Positions 21,758 through 36,700 are shown, counted from the first letter of the stretch. The stretch is DNA of 64,000 nucleotides from Liopterus haemorrhoidalis (GCA_963971575.1 OZ020616.1:15221575-15285574); one strand, 5' to 3'. Notes: generated from the letters alone by a model not told the origin. Made by a program: numbers and translations.

Positions 21758-24700
21758 TTTTTTTCAACGTCAAAAAATAGATATTTTTCGAAAAACTAAT
21801 CTGATCAAAAATTCCTGTTGAACTATTCCGGTTCCCATCAATGTACATTATGGAGATTTTTTTCAGATTTTTAGATCAACCCCTCTGGAAGAAAGGGTGG
21901 GAGACAAAAAATTTTTACATATTTTTTTGCAAAAATCCCATCAAAAAAAATTGATTATTCAAAAATAAAAATTTGCTTGTCTATCCACTCATTAAGAGGT
22001 TTTATTTGGTACCCCATTCATAATTTAAAAAAATATATATGAATTTTTCCATAAATTACATATTTGTTTTATCTGGGGATGTGTGTTTTTTTTTTTTAAC
22101 TCTCAGTATTATTCCTATATGTGGGTCAAAGAGCTGTATAAACATACCAAATTTCAACTTTCTATGTTAAGCCGTTTGGCTACAATTTCTACCGTACAGA
22201 CTGAGAACTGTGTAAGTCCTGTGTAAATCTTACTCGGTTCTCAGCGCTATGTAGTTTTCTTATTTGAAACAAGGTATAGATTTTGAAATTTATTTCCCCA
22301 CAATGAAAAAAATCAGCTGTGGCCACCACAGGACCGACCGCCATCACAAAGTACTTGTATAAAATATATTCTAGCAGCAGAGTAGAAATAATTTGGCCCA
22401 ATATTTTCTAACAGAGATATTATTTATCATGACCATGGAAACGTTACATGTAAGTATGAAAAAATTGAGACTTAAAAAAAAATTCGAAAAATTTTTCAAT
22501 TTTTTTTGTTTTATGTCTCAAATAAAAGTTGTTAGTTACTGCGTTTATAGCAACTTTTGTTAAATATTTTTTTTTGAAATATTTTTCTGTTGTGAAATAT
22601 TCGCAAAAATCTTAAAATCGACACGAGTAAACTCCCATTTTTAATCCACCGATTTTTACCAAAAGTTGATCAACTCGTGCCATTTATGTCAGAAGCTTAA
22701 ATACGAAGTTTCATAAAAATCCTTTCAGCCGAATTTGCTCTGCACGTGTACACATACAGACGGACGGACAGAGAGACTGGCGGACAGACAGACCGACAGA
22801 CATCATGCTAAAAATAGTCAAAACGTTATGTCATCATCATCATTGGCATGTTTCCAGGTTTCATGACCATGTTTTCAATCTATGTACATTCAGGAATAAT
22901 ATGGTCAGTATTACGTCCATTTTTATAGCGTACATAGAAAGGCACCTACAATTTAAAGCCGGTTGTGAACAGCTAAGCAGAACCTGTAATTTGTGTAAAT
23001 ATTTTTACACAAATTATTTGACATAAGCAGGAATTGAACTCACGTCCGTGCCCTTGCTCAGCGGTCAAGTAGCAGGTACAGACGATTTAACGTTTGCAGG
23101 TACAGGCTTGCAAAACGTTATTTAGAGACCTGAATTCGTGGAGATCCATCGAAATGTCAAAATCGGTATGATCACAATACCTCCCTTACATATTTTGGCG
23201 GTCGGTAAAAACAAAGCTTGTTTCTTTTTGGCCCAATATTTAAACTTCCATATTTCACAAGTTTTTGAAATACATACGTTTTGAATTTCAAGTTTAAATA
23301 AAAATAAATGGATATGTTATAACCGATGAACAAAAAATCCTTACGCGATTGACTTTATCGACAGCCCTGACCCCTGATTTTTTTTTTGTCATTATGATTA
23401 TTATATTTATTGTATAAAAATGTATGCTCTAGGTGAGGCTCGAACTCACAACCCCGGCATTGCTCACGACTACTGTCTTATAAGTACCGTGCGCTAACCA
23501 ATTGCGCCACTAGAGCTGTGTCAAAACTGAATTATAAAATTACAAAAATAACATTGTTTAAATAATTTATAGAGATCATTAAACTTTATCAACGCTTATA
23601 AATTTTAACCTTGAAACTAAATCAAACCAAGTAATTAATGTAAACTACAAATATGCAGGGACGGACTGGAAACTAAAATAGACCCAGGAAATTTGTTGAA
23701 ATGGCACGAAACCTAATAATAAATGTAATCGTAATAATATAATTAGCAAGTGTCTGTATGTAGTGTTGGTAACATTGTGCCGTTAATTTTTCCTAAGGTT
23801 CTCATGATTAGATAAATGGGGACTCCCTGTCTCTTGATTGGCTGATATTTTGCAGATTTATTCTCTAAGAATCTATAAATATAATTAAATATAGCAATGT
23901 CTAGGATGTCGTAGGCATAAACAAGAAAGTCTCGACACTCCTATATGCTTTGACCGATATGAACAATATTTGGCAGATTTATTCTCTAAGAATCTACAAA
24001 TATAATTACATATAGAAATGTCTAGGATTTCGTAGGGATGAACAAGAAACTCTCTACACTCTTATATCCTTTGACCGATATGAACAATATTTTGTTATTC
24101 TCTAAGGGCCGTATTCATAAACGTTCATAATTGAATTTAATGATGATAATAGTGCATAATGATCATTAAATTTTTTTTGTATTCATGAATGTCAATAATG
24201 TGTTATGATCATTAAATATTTCATTATATGTAATGTAAAGTCACTGGATTATACAAAGTACCGCAACGGCGGCCATGCTGGGGTTAAAAATGTCGCCAAC
24301 ACAAATGATGTTCAGTGATTCCAACATTACAAAAATAAGAGACTAGTTTTTATTTTAAACATTGTAATCACATTTTTTTTAATCAAAGATGCACTACAGT
24401 CTGTTCCAAACGGTTAAGCGGAACTAAATGGGAATTTAGTTATTTTAGGTTGTCACGAGAAGGGACCTTGCTTGGGTTATTTCATTTTTCACGTTGGGAT
24501 GTCAAAATTTAAAATTCCAACAATGAAACCATGGAAACGAATGACATATGTCAAAATTAAATATTTTTTTTAGATATTTTAATGACAAAAAAATAAATAA
24601 ATGGGAAATTTGTATTAAGAATGACACAATTAATCAAAATATAAAGAAAATGACATTTTAAAATGATATTAAGCTTAACCAAAAAATGTTTATTGTAAGT

Positions 24701-27700
24701 ATGATTTACAAACCTTAAACAAAACGGCCGAAAGGCACGATTTAAACGATGAAAGTAACTAGATTGCAAAATCTAGTTCCGCTTAACCGTTTGGAACAGA
24801 CTGTATAACAAAATTGTGGTACAATTTCAATTATTTTTTAATTTTTATTAAATAAAATGGATATAATATATAAATTTAAATTAAACTTAACCTTAAATAT
24901 TCAAAACGCTGACAAAGAAGGTTATTTAATGAGAGCGAGAGAGGGAGATGTGACAGCGCAGACGTAAATTTAAGAACGTAAAAATTGCTGCTTTAGTTTG
25001 CTTAATAGGGGAAGCAATGTTGCCAATCAAACCCTGGGGTCTGTCGGCTTCTTCAAAGGCTTGCGGTACTTTGTATAATCCAGTGACTTTAATGTAATGT
25101 TGATATTGAAGTCCATTATAACATTACGCTCCTTATATTATTGATTGACAGATAAATTTGTAATTTTACTGTCAAATATTATTCACACCAAACATATAGT
25201 CTGTTCCAAACAGTTAAGCGGAACTAAATGGGAATTTAGTTCTTTTAGGTTGTCACGAGAAGGGACCTTGCGTGGGTTATTTCATTTTTCACGTTGGAAT
25301 GTCAAAATTAAATATTTTTTTTTATATTTTAATGACAAATAATAAATAAATGGGAAATTTGTATTAAGAATGACACAAAAAATCAAAATATAAAGAAAAT
25401 GACATTTTAAAATGATATTAACCTTAACCAAAAAATGTTTATTGTAAGTATGATTTACAAAGCTTAAACAAAACGGCCGAAAGGCACGATTTAAACGATG
25501 AAAGTAACTAGATTGCAAAATCTAGTTCCGCTTAACCGTATGGAACAGACTGTAGTAAGAAGTAAGTCTGAACCAAGTATAATTAAGGATTCTTTTGAAA
25601 ATTATTATGTATATGGATTCGTCGTTTGATTCTGACATAGAATTTATAGAACAAGTTATTAATATTTTAACAAGATCTCGTTTATTTCGAGACCGAACAA
25701 ATCCTTTTGCAATGTTCGATGATATTGAATTTAAATTACGATTCCGTTTAAATAAAATGACTCAAAAATGTTTCAAATATATTAAAAATTATTAGGGAAG
25801 ATTTAGAAAAGGCCACGGTAAGAAACATGCCTATAGCCTATAACCCCAATAAATCAGTAACTAATAACCCTAAGATATTTTGCATCAGGTTTCACATTGA
25901 TCTGATCAGTTTTTTACTTTCTACTGTACATATGTATTCTTCTAATATATGAAGTAATAAACTGCATTCGTTAGTCGTGAAATTTTTATGTTTTTGCCTT
26001 TTTTCCATTTTGTAAATTCAAATGACAAGTGGCACTGACAGCAATATTTTAAAATTTTGTTTTTGCAATATTTTTGCTAGACATAAAATAGTAAAAAAAT
26101 GAAAAACATCCCTAGTAATTATTGGTTGGTGTCTCACTCCTTACAAACCCCGCGAAGCCCCGCTTTTACGGTTACCAGCACACAGTTAAAATATTACAGA
26201 GAAAGACGGTCTCCTTGTTTGACACCTCGATTTAAAGATTTTTTTTAAACGCGCTAATTATGTAAATTTATGTGTTTTTACTTACCGAATCCATCATCAA
26301 TGCCAGCCACAAGACCTTGCATCGTTGCAGAAGTACCCGGTGGTGAGATGGCACTGGCATAAGCCACTATGGTGGTGTAACACATGGCATAAGTTGGCCC
26401 TTGAAGGAACAACTCCACAGCAATCGCCCACCACGGTGACGGTATCACAGATATAAGCCCCAGTCGTAGGGCGTAATTAACAAAGCACATGCTTAAAGAG
26501 TGACCATAACCTATTCTCTCCAATATTCTACCTAGAAAAAAGCTTAATTTTGTATTTGTATATAAAATAATCGAGGATGAAAGAGGGCATAATGATAAAG
26601 ATGTTTTATGATCGATCCTTAAAGCAAATTAAAAAAAATAAATATATAAAACTCGTAAGACCGAGAGATTTTACATGTTTTTGTATATAAGATACAGTCT
26701 GACTAAGTTTGGCGCGCATCCATAACTTTTTCTTAATCCCGCGAATAACCCCTGAGGTTACCAATTTCTTATACAAAACTAACAATCTGAAATAAAATTA
26801 GTATCAAACTACACATCAAATTTTGCACATTTATCGTAAAAATAATATCGCTCAATAACTTAAAAATAGACATCAGCGATATTGTTCTGTAATTTTTTAA
26901 ATTTATTTGTAGGTTTCGAATAACTTTTATATTTATATAGTTTTGTGTAGAAAAAATCAAATAATACGTCAACATTTTGATTACTTATAGTTTAGAACCT
27001 TCGTCGAAAAATATTATACTTGATGACAATGGAATGTCACTTGGTGCACGTATTCTTCATGAAAATTAAATCATTTTTACCCGTAACACCTATTTTGAGA
27101 ACTGCGGCAGATCAAGATGCTGGCAAAAATAGACTACCAAACACAATAACTGTAAGTAGTTTTCACAATAGAGCAAAATAGCTACAAACATATTTGTAAA
27201 ATGAAGCTTTAGCTACAATTTGCCGCATCGTACGCAAATATGCGTAGATTAGTTTACAAGATGGCGTCTATAATGCGATTTGCTTACTTACAATTACATA
27301 ACAGTTTTTTCTACAACTAAAAATATCCTATTAGATAGATAAAAATTAGCTGCTAATTTTGATACATTTCCGATTATTAGTTTTGTATAAGAAACTATTG
27401 AGAACTATAGGGTTGTGCACCGCCTTAAGGGGATCTCAGGTGTAAATGGCCGGATACACCTGAGTAACTTGGTTCGAGTACTCAGAGGACAGCAGCAGCA
27501 ACTGTATAATATATGCAGACACTGTATAACAGTCTGATACAATGACTATAAGATTTTTAACCTAACTGTGACAGGTTTTATTGTACGTCAATAATAACGA
27601 AAGAAATTTTTGGGCGACCATATCAAAAACAGTTATTTTTATCATCTAGTACTAGCCAAAAAGTAAATATTTTTCGTTCTAGGTCGATTCGATTATTATT

Positions 27701-30700
27701 TTTTTTTTTGTCCCCTGAATACTAGAGCCATCTTTGTGTCATTTTTTAATTTACAAGATCTCCATGGTTACACGGAAACAACTGACAACCGAAGAACAAC
27801 AGCGTCGTTACTAGCTGATGCTGGAGCAGATATATTAGCATTAAAACGTTCCTGGGGGTGAAAATATTCAACTGTGGCGGCAGGCTATGTTGAAGACTCC
27901 AATTCAAGTAAAATAGCAATTGCTAATAGAATTCTTAAAGATAACAGGAACTAGGGTTGCCACCTCTTCGGATATGACCCGGAGGTTCCGGGTTTTACAG
28001 GTTTGTGTCCGGGTTCCGGGTTGAATTCGTATTTCTCCGGATCGCGCAAAATATAAACATCCAACTTTTTTAATATAATACTGACGACTTGTTACACGTT
28101 CCCTGCCTTTCCTACATTTCAAGTATTTTCTGAATTTTTGACCCCCGATCTTCAAGTGATTTTCTGAATATCTGCGCCTTCCTTTAATCGCTTTTTTGAT
28201 TTTCTTTTCTTATTTTATGAAGCATATATGGTATATATAATAAATATTTACTTATGAACAATTCACGATTGTTCTTTATCTGAGTAGGCGATGGTATGGT
28301 GGCAGTTTTGTTGGTAGCCACGAAAAATAACTAGACATATGAAAATAAAATATCAAAAAAATAGAATTTTTTCTACTTAATAGATTATATTTAATATGAG
28401 TTGATAATATGTTCAAATATATTAATTGAACATAAATAATATACAAATAAAATCGGAAGAATGCCATTATTTTTATGTCAAATTTTATGCAACCAAACAA
28501 AAAAAAAAAAAAAAAAGCCGACCGGCGTAGGGTAGTGGTAACACATGTGCTCTGCGTTGCGAAGGTCTCGGGTTCGAATCCCGTTCAGGCATGGAAATTT
28601 TCTCAAATAAAAATTGTCCTGCAAAGGCCATTAAAAAAAAAGATGAGCAATGGATTATATTTAAAGCTAGTGGTGCGCCAGTTCTCCGTATCCGCGGATG
28701 ATATGCAAAAAATAAAAATCCATACTCGGGTGCGTAGTAAGCAAATATCTTATAGAAAATTTTAAATTAGTTTTCATACAAGCCTGCATCTAAAAATGCC
28801 CAAGGTGGAGTAAATTTTATTTTGGCATTTAGACCGATGTTAAGTCGAGCATCACATAATTGCTGGTGGATTTCGAAACTGCATTTAACCTGTACTGCAT
28901 TCTAACAATTGAACGGTCTATAAGAACAGCGCGATATATCAAACTATCGCTTCAAGGTCTCTGTACATGGAAGATCCGTATCCGTATCCACGGATCAGAA
29001 AACAAATAATCCCTATCCGTATCTGTATCCGCAGATCTGGCTTTTATGTGATACGGCACATCTCTATTTAAAACACAACTTTTTTTTTGCTCCGGGTCAG
29101 AGTAAGGCGTTAGGTGGCAACCCTAACAGGAACTCGTCAAACAATAACGGAGCCGGTACTAATACTACTGTTTGCATCAGCTCTACCAATGCACAGTTTG
29201 TTTCAAACTGTCAAAATAAAGAAAACATAGAGAAGAATAATGGAGCTACAAACATTCATAATTATAATAATTGTTCAACGACCATGAATTATCGAATGTA
29301 AATAAATTTATTTATTCTAATAAAAATTAATTTTGGTCGCCCAAATATATAATGTACACCTTTGCCAAAAAGATCTACTTTTTAGCCATGGTACACAAAT
29401 AACTATTATAAACATAATAAAAATATAAATATTTACACGATTGTTAAGCAATGGAGTGATAATCACACTTCCAAATCAGTTGTAACGCGAGGGACAGAAC
29501 TTAATTAAATCAGTTAAAGAGCGGGGGAGCCGAAACTCATCTAAAGAGCACGAGTAAAAATTTAGAAAATCACTTGAAGAGCGGATAACAGAAATTCACT
29601 TGTAGATAAGGGGCAAAAATTCACAAAATCTCTTAACGAGTTGGAGGCAGATATTCACTCTAGGGCCGAGAGTTCCAGTTGCTAATAAACTGTCCAATAA
29701 GTTTATTAGCAACATATTTCTTCTCCGAGAGTTCCACACCGAAATAGTTATTAGGTTGCTAATAAATAGGCTTATTTGTCTAATAACTTATAGGCAACAT
29801 GAAGTGCTTAATAAAGTGACATATAACCAAAAACAAGTTCGCAAAATGTGTTAATATTTCAATTTTAATTGAAAAACAGTATTATTTGAAAAGAATATAC
29901 GAATGTGTAGTTTTTAAACATTTCTATAATGGTGATATTAGTGTTTTATATACATTTTAGTTGTATTTTAACGAAATCGACGATCTGTTTGGATGAATTT
30001 ATAAATTATGGACAACCGTTTTTAGAATATTTTGGGCATTTATTGTAAATGTGATATATAAAGAACAATATATAAATATATATTTTTTAATAAACATATA
30101 TTTATACAAACAATACTTGAAGCATTACTATTTATATAAAAATGATAGAAAATAAGAAGACAGACGCAATTATTGGCAGAATAATAAAGATGTGTGGCTG
30201 AAAATTGCTGATAAGTTTAATTCATATTGTTTAAAGAATGTAAAATAAAGCAAAATATGGCTGTCTTCTTATTTTCATTCACTTTTGTATTATAAAATGC
30301 TATTTTTATTAACTTCTCTTCTATCTATATTGTCCTCTTTTTCTGTGATAAAATTTGTTGAACGCCGTTTAATTGTCACTTTAACAGTGACAAAAAATAT
30401 ACGTAATGTCATTGAATATAAAGTCAAACTATTTATTTTCAAAATATTTAATGGCAAAATTTTCAGTCTATCAAAAACAAAAAATTATGTTGCTAATAAA
30501 CTATTAGAAGGATTTTGTAAGTTGGAAATCACCAATAAATTTATTAGCTTCATAAATATATTATGTATCTAATAACTATAAGGGAGTTTATTAGGAACTG
30601 GAACTCTCGGCCCCTAGATCACTTAGGCCCGGTCTTTCCACCTTCAGATAAACTTCCAGGTAACTATCTGACAGATAAGGTTATTTGTAACTTCATTTGC

Positions 30701-33700
30701 TGAATAAATGTCATCCCGTCGTTCAATAAAAATGTATCTATCGGATAGTTGTCTAACGGATAATGAGACTGACGTATTGAAATCACTGATTGGTATTGAC
30801 ATTTATTCAGCAGATGAAGTTACAAATAACCTTATCTGTCAGATAGTTACCTGGAAGTTTATCTGAAGGTAGAAAAACCGGGCCTTAATGAACTGAAATT
30901 AGTAATACTTAAAAGGCAATAATTAAAATTTGGATTTCGGGGTGGACAAAAAGCTATACAAATGTTAATAACTAGAAGGGGTGGGGTTCATATATCAAAA
31001 CGAAAAACCAATTACCACAAAAAACTTACCGGAAATAGAAAAAAATAGTACTTCTCCACCCAAAGTCTCAGCTGCAACTATAATTCCTTCCAACAATTTT
31101 ATATTGTGAAAATGTCCGGTTTCTTTGGCTAAATCTTCCAGATACCTACGAAAAATATTGTAAATTAATCGTCCATTTAAAACACATCCCAAATATTTAA
31201 AAGACCTCACAAAGAAATAATTAATTTGAGTTAAATGAAACTGAGTTTTTTGAGTTTTTATTACGAATGAGAAAATTTGTGGATAGCAACGGCGGTCATA
31301 CTGAACATTTGTAAATTTTCCTTAGTTTATTACTAACTTTATTCATATTTTGTTTTATTGTTTTTCTTAGTTACATAATGTTATATCTTTTTATAATTTA
31401 GTTTCTACGATTTTTATGTTATTTATTGTTTTGTAAATAAATAGTTGCCATTTTGAAATGGTTAAAATTAAAGTATGATATTTTAATTTCCTTGTAAAGC
31501 TGAATTAATGTACTTTCAAGAAAAAAAAATAATTAAAGTACCGATTCCCTATGCTAGACAAAAAGCTGAAACCGGAAGTGATGCAGAATTCTTATTATAG
31601 TCCTTAAGTGGGCCCTTTTGTCTAAAGCCGCATTCATTTAGCTCTTTAAATCGCAGCTCTTTAAATTAACACGTTGTAGACTGTTCGTTGTCACGTTGTA
31701 AGTTATGTTTTTATGCATTGTTTTAACGTTCTATGTACCGTTCACAGCAGTTAGAAATTAATGAGTTACGAATAGTCCGACATCTGTGTGTCTTTAAACC
31801 AACTACATGGCTTCGTAAAATCGTTATCTATCGTTTTCTATGTATTATCGTTTTTATAATTCTGTTGTCTTAGATTTTAACTAACTAGACCTAACCTAAT
31901 TACCTAAATTGATCATATTTACTGTCCGTCTCTGTAATTTTGAGTAAGATTTGTTAATGATGACATTATGTTAGGTTATGTAAAGGCATACGATAACTAC
32001 GGTGTCACTGATAGACTGAGATAGCTGTGTTTATATGTCTGTCTCATTAAAACCATTCACAAGCTATAAGTTTAGAAAATTATCCACAATCGACAAAGAA
32101 CAAGGTATTAAATTTAGAGGCCTGAATGGTTTAACGCGTTACCATATGACAAACTTGTTAGTGACAACCAACAGACTACAAGCCGTAATCTACATTCCAT
32201 TGATTTAAGACCTCTGAATGCGGCTTTAAAGTAAAGAAGTTATTCGAGGTACGGCATTTCAAACAAACACTCTGTATATGGTGCCGTATTCATTAGGCAG
32301 TTGGTAAAAATTGATTTTTAATTGTTTATAATGTGAAAAATAAAACTTGGGTAATAATTAAAGTTGTAAATTAATTTTATTTGAAATTTATTTTATTTTA
32401 AATTCTTTAAATTAGTCAAAGAACCTCATACATTTTAAAAGTGACGACTTTTATAGGTACTTTAATTACGGCGCAGTTTTCATTACTCGCCATAGACGAC
32501 AAAAGTACTCGTTACGTCTCTGTTTTATCAAGACGTCTTGCTATTCATTCAGTCGTGTACCTTACATAGGACTTATTGCACAGAGTTTAACACAAGGGGG
32601 TGTAACTCAGTGGTAGAGTGTCTGCTTCGCATGCTGAAAGTCCTGGGTTCAAATCCCAGCACCTCCACAAAGTATATTTTTTACAAACATTTATAATAAA
32701 AAAAAAATACTTAAGTCCAGTTACAAAAACAATTTAAATTTATATTCAAACTATAAATTTTAAGAAAGATATTATGCTAATTGCACAATATCTTACTTAA
32801 AAAAAGTTTAAACTTTGTTTAAAATCATTTATGCAACCAGACTTACATTTAGAACATACTGCAGAGCAGTGCTACTCAAAATGTGGTATATTAAAATCTA
32901 TTCCAAAGGATTAGGCGGAACTAGATTTTCAAATCTAGTAATTTTTACAGATTGATTGAAGCTTTTAATCATTTTGTGCAGGAAAAGCTAACTTCAATAT
33001 ATAAAAAAATACCTAATGACTAGAGCCCTGCGCGGATATGCTTTTCTGTATCCGCATTCGCATATCCATTATCCGCATTCGCATATCCATTATCCGCATC
33101 CGATCCACATCCGCAGCTTTTGTAAATAATAAATCCGCATCCAATCCGCATCCGCAAAAATATCCGCACAATCCATACAACAGGTTTTGCTGTCAGTTTG
33201 GAAAGAACTAACATGTTTCGCCTTATTTGGTAATGGCTGCTCTAAAATACTACCGATTTTAATACTTTTTGGCTTTAAACTAAAACTAACCTAAGTGGGA
33301 GCTAAGTGCGCTAATAATTTTGTAACCTAGAGTGAGACATAATTGGGGGGGGGGGAGGCTAAGCGTCCTTTTTCGTAGGGAGCAGGTGGCGTGCTGCTCA
33401 TGAAATACGTGTTGATAGTACTGTCAAGTATCATATTAATGTCAACTGACATCTCACGTCAGTTTTACCTTTTCCAAGGTGAGGAAAAAGTAATGCAACG
33501 TGGCTATATATTTTTTTATTATTGAATTAAAAAAAAAGAAAATGGAGAAAAGTTATTTGGTAGAAGGTGCTTTATATTTTTTCAAATAGCAACATGTGTC
33601 ATTTGCCAATTATTGTCAATTTCAATTTTTGGCATCAACAAGACTATTTACTTCGGGTAGTATAAAACAATTGGCAGGTTACATAATAAAATTTTCGATA

Positions 33701-36700
33701 AAAATGTATATAGGTAAATTTTGGTATTTAAATAAAACTTACTATACTCTATCTCAGAAAGACTGATAGTAATAAATAATTTTTTCAGGGATTTACCAGT
33801 GGCGTGCACATTTTAAACACGTTTAAATTGGTTTTGTGTATTTCTATATTACTATTTATTATTTTATTAAACGCACGCCTGTGACCATATTTATCATATC
33901 ATTAAACACACCCCTGTGACCATATTTTTCCTCAAAATTTTAGGGTCAAATTTTTATGGTACATTGTGTTTAACCCTAGTTCGTATGCCTATATAATATG
34001 TGCGGCACACTCGGTTATCTTTAACAATATTTCGTTTCGAACTATTCATATTTTGTCGCTTTTTTTGCCGCTTCTGTGTGAAAAAACAATAAGTTTTTAC
34101 AAATAATAAATTTTATTACTATCAGTCTTTCTGAGATAGAGTATAATAAGTTTTATGTAAAAAAAGCGTTTATTAGATTTAAAAGCCAGAATTAGAGCAG
34201 AGGTAGGTAGAATTACATCGAAAGTGTACCAAGCAACTTTTGTCTAAAATATTATTTTCTATATACAAAAATAAAAAAGAAGTTATGTTGATTGTCTCAA
34301 CACAATCTCGATCATGGACAATTGTCTTAGTAACAACAACATAGAGTGAGATAGAATGCTACAAAATATCACATGTGTATACAGACAACCGAAGGTAACC
34401 GAGGACTGCGTGGTCAGAACACAATCGCATGTTTCTTCGAAAGTAACCGAAAATTTATTATGTTCACGCAGATATTGCGGATATGAAATTTTATCTGCAT
34501 CCGATCCGCATCCGCATGGTTTAAATGATAATTTATCCGCATCCGTAGAAAAGTTGCGGATATCCGCGGATTTGCACGGCTTTACTAATGACAACTTACA
34601 AAAATGAAAATTTCAGTTAGTTCTGCCAAATTGTTTGGAATAGCCTGTATGTTTCATTATGTAATATGTAACTAAGAAGGAAACTTGATTTTTTATGTTG
34701 TATATAAGCAGTTCACTTTTGTAAGAACAAACTAAGAGGGAATTTTATTTTCAATAGTTTGGACCTTTGAAGCTGTATGTCATGCTGGTATTAAAAAATG
34801 TCACTTTTTTAAAATGTCGATCCATTTGATATATGTCATAATGAAAAATGATATCTTAATTATAATCATCATAACCTTATCAACCTTAAGCCGGTTTTAC
34901 AGCGTAAGGCAGTGGTTTCCAACCTTTCTGTACCTCCGCCCCCTTTTTTATGAAAAAAATTGTTGCCCCCTCCTCAATTTTCGTAACAATCTAATTTCAC
35001 AAATACACACCTGATATTGTAATTTATTTAATGGGCTACAAGATAATATACCATACTATGCATAAATATACATCAAATATTAATTATAAGTAATAATAAT
35101 TTTAAATGGAAGAAAAACAAATCTTACAAAAATACAAAAACTAGAATACATAATTAATAAAACATAATTATATTTTAATTATGTGATGGTTGGGCTTGTT
35201 TTTCAGCAGACATTTTCTCAAACCGTGCTATCATTGTAGATATCGCTGTTCTTAGTTCCATTTCAATTACTAAACCTGAACGCCGAAGGCGTGACTTGAG
35301 GCGCGAGTCCCTTGCTAATAGTCCGAGCCCCCCTAGGGAGGCGCGCCCCACAGATTGGAAACCACTGGCGTAAGTAAACGTATTTAATATGACATCACAA
35401 AAAAATGTGACGTTTCAAGAGACGCAACTGCACTGACTTGCCGACTACCCTATATCTAAATCGCCATTTTTAAATACCCGTTTGATGGTTGTGACGTCAT
35501 ACTAAAATGATCTGTACTTTCAGAGTAGCTCCGTGTGCGAACGGCCTTAAAGTCGATGTTGACTGATAATGACATGAAGGAAATAGTATATTCTGTAACA
35601 AGGTTGGAATGAGAAAATTCGATGCAAGTGGAACATTCCGAGCGAGTGCCGCAGGCGAGCGTGAGGAACTACGAGCACCGAATTTTCTCTTCCAACCGAG
35701 TCACAGACCCTACTTGCTCCAAGACCACCAGAAAAAAAGAAAATATTTAACAAATAATTATTTTAACAAACATTTTATCTTAACAAATAATTTATATTAC
35801 ATAACAAATTAATCAATTAATTAAACTTATATTTTTATTTATTATTTGTTTAATTTTAATTTAATTTGTCGTACATCGCCCACTATTTTAGTACTTGTAA
35901 ACATTGCGTATATTTTAATGTAACCCTACGCGTATATATATCGTTTGCACTACTTTTCAGCGCGGACTAATGCATACCTTATAGGGTACATTCGATTTGA
36001 CGCTCCGAGCATTCAGAGCACGCTCTGTACACTCAAACGTGTTCGATTTGACGCTCGGAGTACATTCAATTGCATTCGTTTTGCGATCGAGCGAGCAATT
36101 AGAGTGCGCTCTATGTGTTCGGGGTTTTAAGACCGAGCATATGGAGTATGACGTAAAAAAGTGAGGGAACGGCGGGAAAGAAATGAAAGTTTAAAATTAA
36201 ATTATAAATAAAATAACAATAATAGCCTTAGACAAATAACAATAGACAAATAATATTGTTATTTATCTATGGCTACAGAGTACGGCCATTTTATGTATTT
36301 GTGACGTTCTGTAAACAGCAAAAAAATTATTAAAATACATCGTGCATAAAATTAAAATGGAAAAAATTCATTAAATTCATTAATTATTTATTATTTAATT
36401 TTTAATTAATTTTATTTCTTCATCATTGAAAAAAATCTAGGAAAAACCGAGGTACAGTCAGTTCCAAACGGTTAAGCGGAACTAAATGGGGATTTAGTTC
36501 TTTTAGGTTGTCACGAGAAGGGACCTTGCTTGGGTTATTTCATTTTTCACGTTGGGATGTCAAAATTTAAAATTCCAACAATGAAACCATGGAAACGAAT
36601 GACATATGTCAAAATAAAATATTTTTTTTAGATATTTTAATGACAAAAAAATAAATAAATGGGAAATTTGTATTAAGAATGACACAAAAAATCAAAATAT

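Larger units (their letters stand above)
20783..26285 (-). other. Transporter intron 7 (5.5 kb)
   Basis: Holds AT-rich sequence at 20783-21460 with a palindrome 'ctacactctacagtgtagag' (21167-21187), the dispersed repeats 21460-23215, a tRNA-Ile gene, a 121-bp tandem repeat, and two family A MITEs. GT at 26285-26284, AG at 20784-20783. Confidence 0.85.
27784..29301 (+). pseudogene. C-terminal part of a Crypton-like tyrosine recombinase, split by a hAT insertion
   Basis: The frame from 27784 reads DNRRTTASLLADAGADILAL, then KRSWG, a TGA in place of the expected Trp, KYSTVAAGYVEDSNSSK and IAIANRILKDN. This is the C-terminal catalytic segment of a tyrosine recombinase: conserved Arg in RRT, then W..ST and the nucleophile Tyr in AGYVED. 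The frame is interrupted at 27952 by a hAT element. After removal of 27952-29125 and one target copy, it continues in the same frame as SSNNNGAGTNTTVC to TAA at 29299-29301, a low-complexity Asn-rich tail common in these proteins. The N-terminal half is missing. It is a relic with one nonsense change besides the insertion. Confidence 0.75.
27608..29345 (+). mobile_element. Tyrosine-recombinase-carrying element with inverted ends
   Basis: TTGGGCGACCATA (27609) and its inverse TTGGTCGCCCAAAT (29330-29343) bracket the recombinase pseudogene. Outside and inside these, 'gccaaaaagtaaat' and 'ctactttttagcc' also pair, so arms may extend to 29395. Cryptons normally lack terminal inverted repeats, so either this recombinase rode inside another element or the pairing is fortuitous. 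Confidence 0.45.
32895..34650. mobile_element. Family A2 MITE split by a hAT element
   Basis: Left half 'ctattccaaaggattaggcggaactag' through 33020, right half from 34593 to 'ttgtttggaatagcctgta'. Removing the hAT insertion 33021-34584 and one CTAATGAC copy reunites them. Confidence 0.7.

Noticed and set aside
21657..21848. ORF with a run of IYIYIY
   Set aside because: Translation of a (TA)n microsatellite.
33020..33214. ORF rich in NADNGYANAD repeats
   Set aside because: Translation of the ATCCGC minisatellite in a hAT end.
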